Positions 36,456-45,396 of a DNA stretch of 64,000 nt are shown here, piece by piece. Each line of letters begins with the position of its first letter. Within the stretch, counting starts at the first letter, position 1. The translations under genes were made by a program, and so were the position numbers. The stretch comes from Planctomycetota bacterium (GTDB taxonomy: Bacteria; Planctomycetota; Phycisphaerae; Phycisphaerales; UBA1924), in the NCBI GenBank assembly GCA_023432465.1, contig JAEYUO010000076.1, positions 76,276 to 140,275 on the forward strand. Reading direction: 5' to 3'. The notes beneath the pieces are model-generated. The model worked only from the letters and a program-made list of their open reading frames with translations, was not told where the DNA came from and did not search any database.

Positions 36456-38585
36456 ATGCGAAAGACGAGGAACGTCCGCGGAGGCATGTCGGCCCACACG
36501 CTCGAGAGCCTGGAGGCGCGGCAGTTGCTGGACTCCGCCCCCTTGCCCCTGATCACGGACCTGCAGAACGTGAACAACACGGTCGTGCGGTTCGAAACGA
36601 CCATGGGCGATATCGACATCGAACTGTTTGACAACGCCGCCCCGATCACGGTGCAGAACTTCCTCGGGTACGTCCGCCGGGGCGATTACGACCGGACGTT
36701 CTTCCACCGCCTCGACGACGACTTCGTTGTGCAGGGCGGGCTGTCCCGCATCGCGCCGTCGGGCACCGGCTTCGCCGAGATTCCCACCCAACCCCCGGTC
36801 ACCAACGAGTTCAACCAGTCGAACCTCGAGGGCACGATCGCCATGGCCCGCATCGGCGGGCAGGTCAACTCGGCGACGAGCCAGTTCTTCTTCAATCTGG
36901 CCAACAACACTTTCCTCGACACCGTGGACCAGGGGTTCACGGTCTTCGGGAAGATCGTCGGCGGGACGACCGGCCGGTCGTGGATGGTCCTCCAGGACAT
37001 CAACGACATGATGACGTCCAACCAGACCTCCCCATACAACGAGCTCCCCGTCAACGACGGGTTCGACGGCGCGGACGGCGTTCAGGAAGACGAACTGCTG
37101 ATCATCACCGATGTCGAGATCATCAAGCCCGCAAACGTCGCCGCCTTCTACACGCACCGCTACTACTACCCCGAGGGCTTCGCCAGCGGTTCGATCACCG
37201 AGTTTGTGCCGATGGGCAACCCTGGCGGCACCACCGTCTACTACCAGGCGATCGTCCGGGCGGAGACCCGGCAGACCCAGCCGCCCCGGACCAGCGACCC
37301 CAACGATGCCGACCCCGGCTTCTGGTTCCGCGACCGCGTCGTCAAGACGGCGTCGATCCCCGCGGATTCCCGGCGCGGCTTCACCGTCTCCCGCTCGGCG
37401 GACTCCGGCGACGACCTGGTTGACCGCGATGTGCCCTACGCCATCGAGATCTGGTCCACCGGTCCGCTGTCGGTGAACCTGAGCCACTACGACTTCGGCA
37501 CGGCCACCGGCGAGACCTTCGCCAGCGAGCCGGGCCTGCGGTGGGTGCTGCCCGATGTCCGCAAGGGCACGGACATCTTCGACTTTGTCGTCTGGCAGAA
37601 CACCAGCGACACCGACACAACCGTCTCGATCCAGTTCTTCTTTGAGTCGGGCAACCCGGTCACGCTGACCCGCAACGCCGAGGCCTTCCGCCGCGGCGGG
37701 CTCTCGATCGGTGAGATCCCCGCGCTCCCCGACGGGAACATGTCGGTGATCATCACCAGCGATCAGCCGATCGTGGCCGCCCTCACCCACTTTGACAACT
37801 CCGGCGACAAGGGCGGCTCCACCTCGCTGGGCATCACCGGCGACGGGCTGGCCCGCGGCATCCTCCCCGGCGGCAACATGGGCGCAGGAATCTCGGAGCG
37901 GCTGAACTTCGTCAACCCCGGCTCGACCGGCGCGATCATCACGCTGACGTTCACCTTCGACGACGGCTCGCCGGAGTTCCAGATCTCCCCGGGCTCGCTC
38001 ATCCTGAGCCCGCGGGACCGCGCGACCTTCGACACCTCCACCATTCCGCAGCTCGACGGCAAGACCTACTCCATCCGCTACAGCTCCGGCGCATCGGACA
38101 TCTACGCCTCCGTCGCGCACACCGAGTTCGGCGACACGCTCGCCACGCCCTTCGCCCACACCGCGGCGACGAACCACGACTTCGCCGAGGGGTTCATGGA
38201 CACCCCCCGCGCGGGCGTTGATCTGTTCGAACGGCTCAGCGTGTTCAACCCCAACTTCAACGTCTTTGGCGTGAACGCCACCGATGCGGCCGTCAGCTTC
38301 CGTCTCTACTACACCGACGGGTTCGTGCTGGAACTGGACTTTGTGATCGCCGGCGGCGAACGGCTGGACCTGGATGTGGACCAGAACGCGCAGATCCTCG
38401 CGCAGGCGACGGGCGGCCGGCAGTTCTTCTCGATCGAAGTCGTGTCCGATGTGCCCGTGATCGCGATGATGCGTCACATCGACAATGGCCTGGGCTTCGG
38501 CAATCCCGATCCCTCGGGCGGGTTTGTCACGCTCGGAACGCAGCGCGGCACGGTGCTCTCGCTGCTCGAGCTCGACATGTTCTGA
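36456..38585 (+). CDS. Exported cyclophilin-type PPIase with C-terminal tandem beta domains
   Basis: A 709-residue protein. TLESLEARQLLDSA near the N-terminus is a variant of LEPR-xLL. A cyclophilin domain follows (about 35-215): VRFETTMGDIDIELFDNAAP, TFFHRLDDDFVVQGG and FFFNLANN. It should catalyse cis-trans isomerisation at proline in exported proteins. Residues about 230-700 hold four similar segments, each with an F-V-N-P or V-F-N-P type start and ending in a pattern such as PIVAALTHFD or PVIAMMRHID. A role in folding or binding at the cell surface is inferred. The ATG at 36456 follows GAGGAGAG by 7 bases. A terminator follows. Confidence 0.8.
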   Translation: MRKTRNVRGGMSAHTLESLEARQLLDSAPLPLITDLQNVNNTVVRFETTMGDIDIELFDNAAPITVQNFLGYVRRGDYDRTFFHRLDDDFVVQGGLSRIAPSGTGFAEIPTQPPVTNEFNQSNLEGTIAMARIGGQVNSATSQFFFNLANNTFLDTVDQGFTVFGKIVGGTTGRSWMVLQDINDMMTSNQTSPYNELPVNDGFDGADGVQEDELLIITDVEIIKPANVAAFYTHRYYYPEGFASGSITEFVPMGNPGGTTVYYQAIVRAETRQTQPPRTSDPNDADPGFWFRDRVVKTASIPADSRRGFTVSRSADSGDDLVDRDVPYAIEIWSTGPLSVNLSHYDFGTATGETFASEPGLRWVLPDVRKGTDIFDFVVWQNTSDTDTTVSIQFFFESGNPVTLTRNAEAFRRGGLSIGEIPALPDGNMSVIITSDQPIVAALTHFDNSGDKGGSTSLGITGDGLARGILPGGNMGAGISERLNFVNPGSTGAIITLTFTFDDGSPEFQISPGSLILSPRDRATFDTSTIPQLDGKTYSIRYSSGASDIYASVAHTEFGDTLATPFAHTAATNHDFAEGFMDTPRAGVDLFERLSVFNPNFNVFGVNATDAAVSFRLYYTDGFVLELDFVIAGGERLDLDVDQNAQILAQATGGRQFFSIEVVSDVPVIAMMRHIDNGLGFGNPDPSGGFVTLGTQRGTVLSLLELDMF

Positions 38586-38618
38586 CCGATCCCCGGCCAC
38601 CCATTTTGCACATCTTCT

Positions 38619-38657
38619 GCCGCCCGTCCCGCCCCCCGGGACGGGCGGCGTTCGTTT
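38619..38657 (+). terminator. Terminator of the cyclophilin gene
   Basis: A 12-bp perfect stem GCCGCCCGTCCC (38619-38630) with GGGACGGGCGGC (38638-38649), then GTTCGTTT. Placed between convergent genes. Confidence 0.85.
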
Positions 38658-39790
38658 CAGGCCGCCACGCCGCCGGCGAGCCGCTTGAGCACGCGAATCC
38701 CCCACCGCAGCGGCGCGGCGAGGGGACGCGGCATCGCATCCAGCGTGCGATGCACGCGGCGCGAGAGCCTGACCGCCGGCTTCGCCTCATACTCCGCGCG
38801 AACTCGCTCGGCATCGGCCTTGGCACGCGCGCCGGCCTCCGCGAGCGCCTTCTCGGCATTCTCCCTGCCCGCGCGGTCTCTGGCCGCCTGCTCCCGGAGG
38901 GCGAAGCACTCGTTGTACACATCCTGCACATGCGAGCGAAGCTGCGTCAGCAGGATGGACCGCCGGTCCTCATCGATCCAGTGGGCATCGCCCGAGCGCA
39001 GCAAGCCGTTGGCCAGACGGATGATCTCCACCGCGTTGGCGATGAAGAAATCGCGGTGGCGGGCGACGAGCGAGCCGTACAGCTCATCGTGGCGCGCGAC
39101 GGCATCGGCGATCATGGTGTTGGGGCTGTGCCGCCGCCAGACAAACAGCGGCTCTCGCACACGCACGCCACGCCATCCGCGATCGGCAAACCGCATCCAC
39201 AGGTCCCAGTCCTCATATCCCAGCCGCATGGACTCATCAAACCCGCCCACCTCCAGGAATCGACTCCGGCGCACGACGCAGGTGACGGGGTGGAGGTTCG
39301 TCACCGCCAGCAGCAGCGGATCCCACTCCGGGACATTCCAGATGCCCGTCCCCAGCCCCACCAGTTGCTCCTGGCAATAGGCATGGCTGACCTGCGGCGA
39401 ATCGCTGGCGAGGAGCTTCGCGCACAACTTGCGCACAAACGACGGCTCGACATAGTCATCGGCATCGAGAAACACCAGCAGGTCGTGGTCGGGCGCGAAC
39501 GTCAGTGCGGCCTGGACTCCGGCGTTGCGTGCCGCGGGCAGCCCGGCGTTTGCCTGGTGAACCACGTGCACCCGCTGCGGCCCGCCTTCCCGCTCGGCGA
39601 GTCTGCAACGGTCGCAGGCAGAAGGGGTTGTGCCGTCGGTCGAGCCGTCGTTGACCACCACCACCCGGATGTCGGCGGCTTCCTGGACGAGGGCCGAACG
39701 CACCGCCGCTTCAACGAACTGGCCGTGGTTGAAGCAAGGGATGATGAAGACGACCCGGGGAGGGGAGGGGGTCGTGGCGGGGTTTGACAC
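38657..39790 (-). CDS. Family 2 glycosyltransferase
   Basis: A 377-residue GT-A protein. Standard features are VVFIIPCFNHGQFVEAAVRS (nucleotide-sugar binding), VVVVNDGSTDGTT, LVFLDADDYVEPSF (D-x-D metal site) and YEDWDLWMRFADRGWRG (acceptor/catalytic E-D). The C-terminal ~70 residues are an Ala/Glu/Arg coiled-coil (ENAEKALAEAGARAKADAER). It starts with GTG at 39790 where the domain begins. It is divergent from the MsbA-type exporter; both could serve cell-surface glycan or lipid-linked sugar assembly. The sugar is not predictable. Confidence 0.88.
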   Translation of the reverse strand: MSNPATTPSPPRVVFIIPCFNHGQFVEAAVRSALVQEAADIRVVVVNDGSTDGTTPSACDRCRLAEREGGPQRVHVVHQANAGLPAARNAGVQAALTFAPDHDLLVFLDADDYVEPSFVRKLCAKLLASDSPQVSHAYCQEQLVGLGTGIWNVPEWDPLLLAVTNLHPVTCVVRRSRFLEVGGFDESMRLGYEDWDLWMRFADRGWRGVRVREPLFVWRRHSPNTMIADAVARHDELYGSLVARHRDFFIANAVEIIRLANGLLRSGDAHWIDEDRRSILLTQLRSHVQDVYNECFALREQAARDRAGRENAEKALAEAGARAKADAERVRAEYEAKPAVRLSRRVHRTLDAMPRPLAAPLRWGIRVLKRLAGGVAA

Positions 39791-39877
39791 GCCCCGACGA
39801 TAGCCACCGGCCCGGCCGCTGGTGGCGAGCCGGGCTGGAGTATCGCGTTTGGGGGGCCCATACTTCCTCCCAACGCG

Positions 39878-41773
39878 ATGCAGACTTTCTGGACCTTTGC
39901 AAGACGCATGCTCCGATACCGCTGGCTGGTTGCCGCGGCCATGGTGTTTGCGCTGCTCTCGGCGGGCGGCCTTGGCGCGGGGCTGCTGGGCATGAAGCCC
40001 GTGCTGGACAACATCCTGGGCGCGGGCGGCAAGGCGGCCCGGACGCTCCCTGAGATTGTGTCGGGGTGGAACAGCGAGTTGCCCGGCTGGTCGCCGAAGG
40101 TGCCGCAGGGCATCATCGATTCGCTCCCGACCAAGCCGTTTGACGCGGTCCTGTGGATCATGGTCGCGCTGGGCGCGCTCACGATGATCGGCGCGGCGTG
40201 CAACTTCATGCACGCGTACCTCTCGCTGACGGTGATCTCCCGGACGATCGCGAACATCCGGCGCGAGGCGTTCCACCGGGTCATCCACCTGCCCCTCAAG
40301 ACCGTGCTGCAATCCGGCCCGAGCGATTTGGTCAGCCGGATCGTGTACGACACCGCCGCGCTGGGCGCGGGGTTCAACGCGCTGCTCTCCCGCGCGGTCG
40401 CCCAGGTCACCAAGGGGATCGCGGCGATGGCGGCGGCGTTCTGGTTTGACTGGCGGCTCGCCGGGGCCGCGCTGCTCATCGCGCCCGCGCTGGCCATCGT
40501 GATCCGCAAGCTGGGCAAGCGGATCCGCCGGGCATCGCGATCGGCCCTGGAGGGGCAGGCGGGCCTCTATCTTGCCGCGGGCGAGGCGCTGGGCGGGCTT
40601 CGAGTCGTAAAGGTGCACGCCAACGAACGCGCGGAAGCGGGACGCTTCCACAAGATCAACAAGCGCGTCGTCGCGCAGGAGTTCAAGGTTCGCACAGCGA
40701 GAGCCCTGGCCAGCCCCCTGATCGAAACACTCACGCTGTTCATCCTGGGCTCGCTGGCGGTGATCGCGATCAAGACCATTCTCGATCATCACCTCGACCC
40801 CGAGACATTCATCATGGTGCTGGGCTCGCTGGGCATCGCGGGCGCGAGCCTGAAGCCCCTGACGGGCCTACTCAACGACATCCAGCAGGCCTCCGCCGCG
40901 GCCACCCGGCTGGGCGAACTGCTCGCCCTTCCGACCGAACCCGGGCACGACCGCACGCTGCCGAAACTGCCGCCAGTGCGGGAGACGATCGCGTTCGACA
41001 ACGTGGGCTTTGGCTACCCCGGAGCGGCATCGCCCGCGCTGCGCGGCGTCAGCCTGAGCATCCCGCACGGCGCGACGTACGCGTTCGTCGGCCCCAACGG
41101 GTGTGGCAAGACCACTCTGCTTTCACTCATCCCGAGGCTGTTCGACCCCGAGCAGGGGCGCATCGTGATCGACGGGCGCGATGTGCGCGAGTTCAACATC
41201 CGCTCGCTGCGGAAGCAGATCGGCGTGGTGACGCAGGACACGGTGCTGTTCCGCGGCACGATCGCGGACAACATCGCGTACGGGGCATCGGGGCTGGGTG
41301 ATGGCGAGGCCGAGATGGAGAAGATCCGCTCCGCAGCGCGGATGGCCCGCGCGGAGGAGTTCATTCTTGCCAAACCCAATGGGTATGACTTCGAGATCGG
41401 CGAGCAGGGCGCGGGCCTTTCCGGCGGTCAGCGACAGCGCATCGCCATCGCGCGGGCGATGCTCCGCGATCCGGCGATCCTGATCCTGGATGAAGCCACG
41501 AGCATGGTCGATGCCGAGTCCGAGGCCCGCATCGCTGAAGCCGTCGCGGAGTTCGTCTCGCCGCGGGGCCGCGACGGCGCTGCACGATCACGCACCTGCC
41601 TGATTGTCGCGCACCGGCTCTCGACCGTGCTGGCCGCGGACCAGATCGTGGTGATGGACGATGGCCGGATCCTCGATCGCGGGAAGCACTCCGAGTTGCT
41701 CGGCCGGTGCGATCTCTACCGGTCGCTGGTGAGCAATCAACTGATGAAGGGCGATGGAGAGTCGGGAGCGTGA
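39878..41773 (+). CDS. ABC transporter, transmembrane plus ATPase (MsbA-type half transporter)
   Basis: A 631-residue exporter half. The N-terminal ~350 residues form the six-TM exporter domain (LVAAAMVFALLSAGGLGAGL; LTLFILGSLAVIAIKTIL). The ATPase follows: Walker A FVGPNGCGKTTLLSL (near residue 404), Q-loop GVVTQDTVLFRGTIADNIAY, signature LSGGQRQRIAIARAM (near 514) and Walker B ILILDEATSMVD. The family exports lipids, lipid A or peptides. It likely works as a homodimer. The ATG is at 39878. A glycosyltransferase is divergent to it. Confidence 0.93.
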   Translation: MQTFWTFARRMLRYRWLVAAAMVFALLSAGGLGAGLLGMKPVLDNILGAGGKAARTLPEIVSGWNSELPGWSPKVPQGIIDSLPTKPFDAVLWIMVALGALTMIGAACNFMHAYLSLTVISRTIANIRREAFHRVIHLPLKTVLQSGPSDLVSRIVYDTAALGAGFNALLSRAVAQVTKGIAAMAAAFWFDWRLAGAALLIAPALAIVIRKLGKRIRRASRSALEGQAGLYLAAGEALGGLRVVKVHANERAEAGRFHKINKRVVAQEFKVRTARALASPLIETLTLFILGSLAVIAIKTILDHHLDPETFIMVLGSLGIAGASLKPLTGLLNDIQQASAAATRLGELLALPTEPGHDRTLPKLPPVRETIAFDNVGFGYPGAASPALRGVSLSIPHGATYAFVGPNGCGKTTLLSLIPRLFDPEQGRIVIDGRDVREFNIRSLRKQIGVVTQDTVLFRGTIADNIAYGASGLGDGEAEMEKIRSAARMARAEEFILAKPNGYDFEIGEQGAGLSGGQRQRIAIARAMLRDPAILILDEATSMVDAESEARIAEAVAEFVSPRGRDGAARSRTCLIVAHRLSTVLAADQIVVMDDGRILDRGKHSELLGRCDLYRSLVSNQLMKGDGESGA

Positions 41774-41857
41774 GTCCGAAATCCCCGGGCGCCGGGCTCG
41801 GACTCGATACGAGCCTGGGACCGAGGATCGCCCGTGAGCGACGGTGGAGCCACAGCA

Positions 41858-42361
41858 ATGAACGGCGACGACAGCATCACACGACTGTTTGAGTACTCCG
41901 ACTGGGCCAACGAGCAGGTGCTTTCCGCCGCGGCCGCGTTCAGCGATGAGCAGCTCGACCGCGGGCTGGAGATCGGCCCGGGCGCGGGCTCGCTCCGCCG
42001 CGTGCTCACGCACACATGGGCGGGCGAGGACATGTGGCTCCGGCGGTGGCGCGGAGAGCACGAGGCGAAATGGCCCAACGAATCTGAGAAGCTGACGATC
42101 GCGCAGCTACGCGATCGATTCGCCGCGACCAGGCGCGAGCGGCTGGGCTTTGTCGCTTCGCTGAACGCCGAAGCGATGGCGCGCGTGCAGGAGTATCGTG
42201 ACTCGCGGGGGAGCAAGTTCCGCGCGACGCTTGCCGACATGATCACCCAGGGACTCGTGCACTCGATCCATCATCGGGCGCAGGCGACCAACGCCATCCG
42301 ACGACTGGGCGGGAACGCCCCGGAGATGGACTACATGGTGCACATCAGACAGCCGGTGTGA
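41858..42361 (+). CDS. DinB-family protein (four-helix bundle)
   Basis: A 167-residue protein of the DinB/YfiT type. The His-metal triad is visible: His in LRRVLTHTWAGEDMWL and the pair in GLVHSIHHRAQATNAIRRLG. The family holds damage-inducible and thiol-transferase enzymes; the substrate here is unknown. The ATG at 41858 is preferred because GGAG lies 8 bases upstream; GTG at 41834 is possible. Its last 17 bases overlap the convergent comB end. Confidence 0.85.
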   Translation: MNGDDSITRLFEYSDWANEQVLSAAAAFSDEQLDRGLEIGPGAGSLRRVLTHTWAGEDMWLRRWRGEHEAKWPNESEKLTIAQLRDRFAATRRERLGFVASLNAEAMARVQEYRDSRGSKFRATLADMITQGLVHSIHHRAQATNAIRRLGGNAPEMDYMVHIRQPV

Positions 42362-43094
42362 TCGTTCCGGATCCGGCGTCATACTGCGGCACCAGCGGGA
42401 GCCAGTCAACCCGCAGGCAGTCGTGGATGTCCTGGTCAAGACCTATGTGCACCAGGTTTCGCCCGCCGCGGGATTCTCGCATGGCACGGAGAACACCCTC
42501 GCGTTCTGCCGCGGCCGCTTCATACAGGCGCTGCGCGATGCGGCACTGATCGTCCGGACCATGGACAAAGCCGGCCTCGCACAGTCTCGACACGATCGCG
42601 CCCGCGCACAGCACATCCTCCATCGAGACCTCGCCGTTCGTGCCGGCGCAGACGATGTGCACGGCACGCCCTTCGGAACAAACCGCATCCACAATCGCGG
42701 CGAGGTTGGCGAAGCACCCGATCAGCACGCGCGATGCGCCCTCGCGCGAAGCGGCGTGGATCGCCCGCGTGCCATTGGTCGTGGTGAAGATGACATCCCG
42801 GCCCCCGACACGCTCCGGTGTGTACGAGCGCGGCGAGTTCCCCAGATCAAAGCCCGGGATCAACACGCCCTTCCGCTCCCCGCCGAGGATGCACTCGCGC
42901 GGCGCGAGCATGGCTCGCAGCGTGTGCGCTTCCTCGGGCTCGAGCACGGGCCGGATGCACGCTGCGCCGGCGTGCACCGCAGCGCAGATCGTGGTCGATG
43001 CACGGAGCAGATCGATGACGACAGCCTGCGCTCCGGCGAGCGCGCCGGGGGCGATGAGTGAGGGCAGGAAATGGACGCTGACCACGGCGGACAT
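42345..43094 (-). CDS. comB: 2-phosphosulfolactate phosphatase
   Basis: A 249-residue enzyme that hydrolyses 2-phosphosulfolactate to sulfolactate, the second step of the coenzyme M route in archaea and of sulfolactate formation in bacteria. The family motifs are AVVIDLLRASTTI, ECILGGERKGVLIPGFDLGN (with GNSP), FTTTNGTRAIH and CAGTNGEVSMEDVLCAGAI. Full length. It starts 6 bases after the phoH stop, so the two are probably co-transcribed. No phosphosulfolactate synthase gene is next to it. Confidence 0.9.
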   Translation of the reverse strand: MSAVVSVHFLPSLIAPGALAGAQAVVIDLLRASTTICAAVHAGAACIRPVLEPEEAHTLRAMLAPRECILGGERKGVLIPGFDLGNSPRSYTPERVGGRDVIFTTTNGTRAIHAASREGASRVLIGCFANLAAIVDAVCSEGRAVHIVCAGTNGEVSMEDVLCAGAIVSRLCEAGFVHGPDDQCRIAQRLYEAAAAEREGVLRAMRESRGGRNLVHIGLDQDIHDCLRVDWLPLVPQYDAGSGTITPAV

Positions 43095-43100
43095 GGGGCG

Positions 43101-44651
43101 TTACAGCAGGCTCGCCGCCAGGCTCGCCAGTTCGCTCCGTTCGCTCTTGGTGAGCATCACGTGCCCGACGATCGGGATGCCCTTCATCTTCTCGACGATG
43201 TAGGACAGGCCGTTGGACGACTGATCGAGGTACGGGTTGTCGATCTGCTGGATGTCCCCCGTCAGCACGACCTTCGTCCCCTCGCCGACGCGTGACACGA
43301 TGGTCTTGATTTCGTGCGGCGTCAGGTTCTGCGCCTCATCAACGATCATGAACTGGTGCGGGATGCTGCGGCCGCGGATGTACGTCAGCGGCTCGAGCAC
43401 CAGCTTGCCGTCGGCCATCAGCTTGCGGATGCGCTGCTCGGTCGTGTGGCTCTCGGCCGATTGGTGCATCGGGTTGCCGCGCGTCGAGAGCAGGTACGTC
43501 AGGTTGTCGAAGATCGGCTGCATCCACGCGGTGAGCTTCTCGTCCTTGTCGCCGGGCAGGTAGCCGATGTCGCGACCCATGGGCATGATGGGCCTGGCCA
43601 CCAGCAGCTTCTCGTAGCGTTCCTCGTTGAACACTTTCGCCATGCCCGCGGCGACCGCGAGCAGCGTCTTGCCCGTGCCGGCCGAGCCCAGCAGCGTGAC
43701 CAGCCGCACCTCGTCGTCAAGCAGCAGGTCCATCGCCATCGTCTGCTGAACGTTCCGCGAGATGATGCCGAACGTCGGCTTGCGCGGGTTGCTGACGGGG
43801 ATCAGGTGGTCCGTATCGGCCAGCCGTCGCGACAGGCCTGTGTGGCTGTCGTCCTTGACATCCTTGAGGATCAGGAACTGGTTCGCGTACAGCTCTCGCG
43901 TGTACACGCGCCCCTCTTCATCGGTGTCGTTGAGCGCATCGGCCAGACGATCCACCGCCAGCATGCGCTCGGCGTACAGCTCATCGATCAGCTCGCCCGA
44001 TGCGGGCACCTCGTGGAAGCCGCGGTACAGCCGGTCGGCATCGACCTTCTGGTTCTCAAAGTCCTCGGTCCGGATCCCCAGCGCATCGGACTTGATCCGT
44101 GCATTGAGATCCTTCGACACAAACACCGCGCGCTTCCCCTGCGTGTGCAGGCTCCACGCCACGGCGATGATGCGGTTGTCCGGCGAGTCCTCGCGCAGCA
44201 CGTTCGGGCGCGTGTGCTCGGCGACGTCGATCCGCACATCCCACCCCTCGCCGGGCGATGCGCTCTCGCCCGAGGATTCGCTCCCGGCCGAGGACGCCTG
44301 CCCGACCGTCGGGCTCGCCGCGGGCCACCGCACACCGTCGATCAATGTGCCCCGCGAGCGCAGCCGATCCAGATGGCGGATGCATTCGCGCGCGTTCCGC
44401 CCGATGTCATCGTTCTGCCGCTTGAGCTTGTCGAGCTCCTCGATCACGGCGAACGGAATGACGACGTGGTTCTCTTTGAAGACAAACAGCGCGTTGGGGT
44501 TGTGCAGCACGACGTTGGTATCAAGCACGAAGTGCTTGATCCCGGTTTCGTGCTCCTGCTCGCCCTGCATCTGCGTTTCGCGCGCGTGCCTGACCCCAGA
44601 GCGCTTGTCGCCGCGCCCTGCCGCCGTTTCGTGTCGTGCCACTGTGGACAT
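43101..44651 (-). CDS. PIN domain plus PhoH-type ATPase (YlaK-like)
   Basis: A 516-residue two-domain protein. The PIN domain (about 35-200) starts HFVLDTNVVLHNP, with further acidic residues in FAVIEELDKLKRQ and SPDNRIIAVA. The PhoH domain has Walker A LLGSAGTGKTLLA, Walker B FMIVDEAQNLTPHEIKTI and VVLTGDIQQIDNPY. A ~30-residue Ser/Gly/Glu-rich insert lies inside the PIN part. PIN-PhoH proteins are coupled RNase/helicases of RNA turnover. The ATG at 44651 (GGAGG about 12 bases upstream) is the likely start; further upstream ATGs give a basic, Pro-rich extension. Confidence 0.88.
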   Translation of the reverse strand: MSTVARHETAAGRGDKRSGVRHARETQMQGEQEHETGIKHFVLDTNVVLHNPNALFVFKENHVVIPFAVIEELDKLKRQNDDIGRNARECIRHLDRLRSRGTLIDGVRWPAASPTVGQASSAGSESSGESASPGEGWDVRIDVAEHTRPNVLREDSPDNRIIAVAWSLHTQGKRAVFVSKDLNARIKSDALGIRTEDFENQKVDADRLYRGFHEVPASGELIDELYAERMLAVDRLADALNDTDEEGRVYTRELYANQFLILKDVKDDSHTGLSRRLADTDHLIPVSNPRKPTFGIISRNVQQTMAMDLLLDDEVRLVTLLGSAGTGKTLLAVAAGMAKVFNEERYEKLLVARPIMPMGRDIGYLPGDKDEKLTAWMQPIFDNLTYLLSTRGNPMHQSAESHTTEQRIRKLMADGKLVLEPLTYIRGRSIPHQFMIVDEAQNLTPHEIKTIVSRVGEGTKVVLTGDIQQIDNPYLDQSSNGLSYIVEKMKGIPIVGHVMLTKSERSELASLAASLL

Positions 44652-44813
44652 CGTGTGCTGGGAACTCCTCCCCCGCTCCGCCCGCTTCCCCTCGCCCCTT
44701 CGGCCGGCGTCCATGTTACAGGACCTATCGGTCGAAGGTGGCGGCGGATTGAATCGAACCCGCGAGTTGGGCCTGACCCCGCCCCTTTGCGCAGTCTTCA
44801 CCCTTGCCGAATT

Positions 44814-45341
44814 TCATACGAACGCTCCGACGCACAGGATCGCCGCGACCACGAAGGCGAAAGCCACTTTCACGACGATCGCCGCGAGCCTCCCCACGGC
44901 AGCGCCGGCCCCGATCGTCGACGCCTGGCGCCAGGACTTCTCCCCGTTGTGCCGCTCGGCGATGACCGCCCCGATGCCCGCACCCAGCGCGGCCCCCAGG
45001 ATCGTGCCCAGAATCGGTATCGGGATGAGCACCGTGCCCAGCAACGCGCCGGCGAGCGCGCCGATCACCGAGCCGATGGCCCCGCGCCGCGTCCCCCCGG
45101 CCTTCTTGGCTCCCACGGCAGATGCAAAGACCTCCACCAACTCCGCGAGCAGCCCGAGAATGATGCACGCCCCCAGCGTCCACCACTCAAACATCTGCGT
45201 CGAGGGCTCGCGAAGCATGAGCCACGCCTGGCACCCCGCCGACGCCACAATCATGATCCAGATGCCCGGCAGCGTCGCCGCCGTCAGGGCGATGCCCAGA
45301 CACGCAAAGAACACAACCAGACTTGCAGCGACCATCTCCAC
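44814..45341 (-). CDS. DUF456-like membrane protein
   Basis: A 175-residue protein with several Gly/Ala-rich TM segments: SLVVFFACLGIALTAATLPG, LGACIILGLLAELVEVFASA, GSVIGALAGALLGTVLIPIP and VVKVAFAFVVAAILCVGAFV. The GALAGALLGTVLIPIPILGT stretch matches the glycine-zipper pattern of DUF456 proteins. GTG at 45341 is preferred because GGAG lies 7 bases upstream. Lies 55 bases after the next membrane gene. Function unknown. Confidence 0.75.
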   Translation of the reverse strand: MEMVAASLVVFFACLGIALTAATLPGIWIMIVASAGCQAWLMLREPSTQMFEWWTLGACIILGLLAELVEVFASAVGAKKAGGTRRGAIGSVIGALAGALLGTVLIPIPILGTILGAALGAGIGAVIAERHNGEKSWRQASTIGAGAAVGRLAAIVVKVAFAFVVAAILCVGAFV

Positions 45342-45396
45342 GCGCGTACTCCGACCGCTCCCCCGAGCCACTCAGTCCCGGTACGGGAACCGCGAA

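Noticed and set aside
36429..38705. Long minus-strand frame opposite the cyclophilin gene
   Set aside because: The plus strand encodes a recognisable cyclophilin with a good ribosome-binding site; the minus frame has no motifs.
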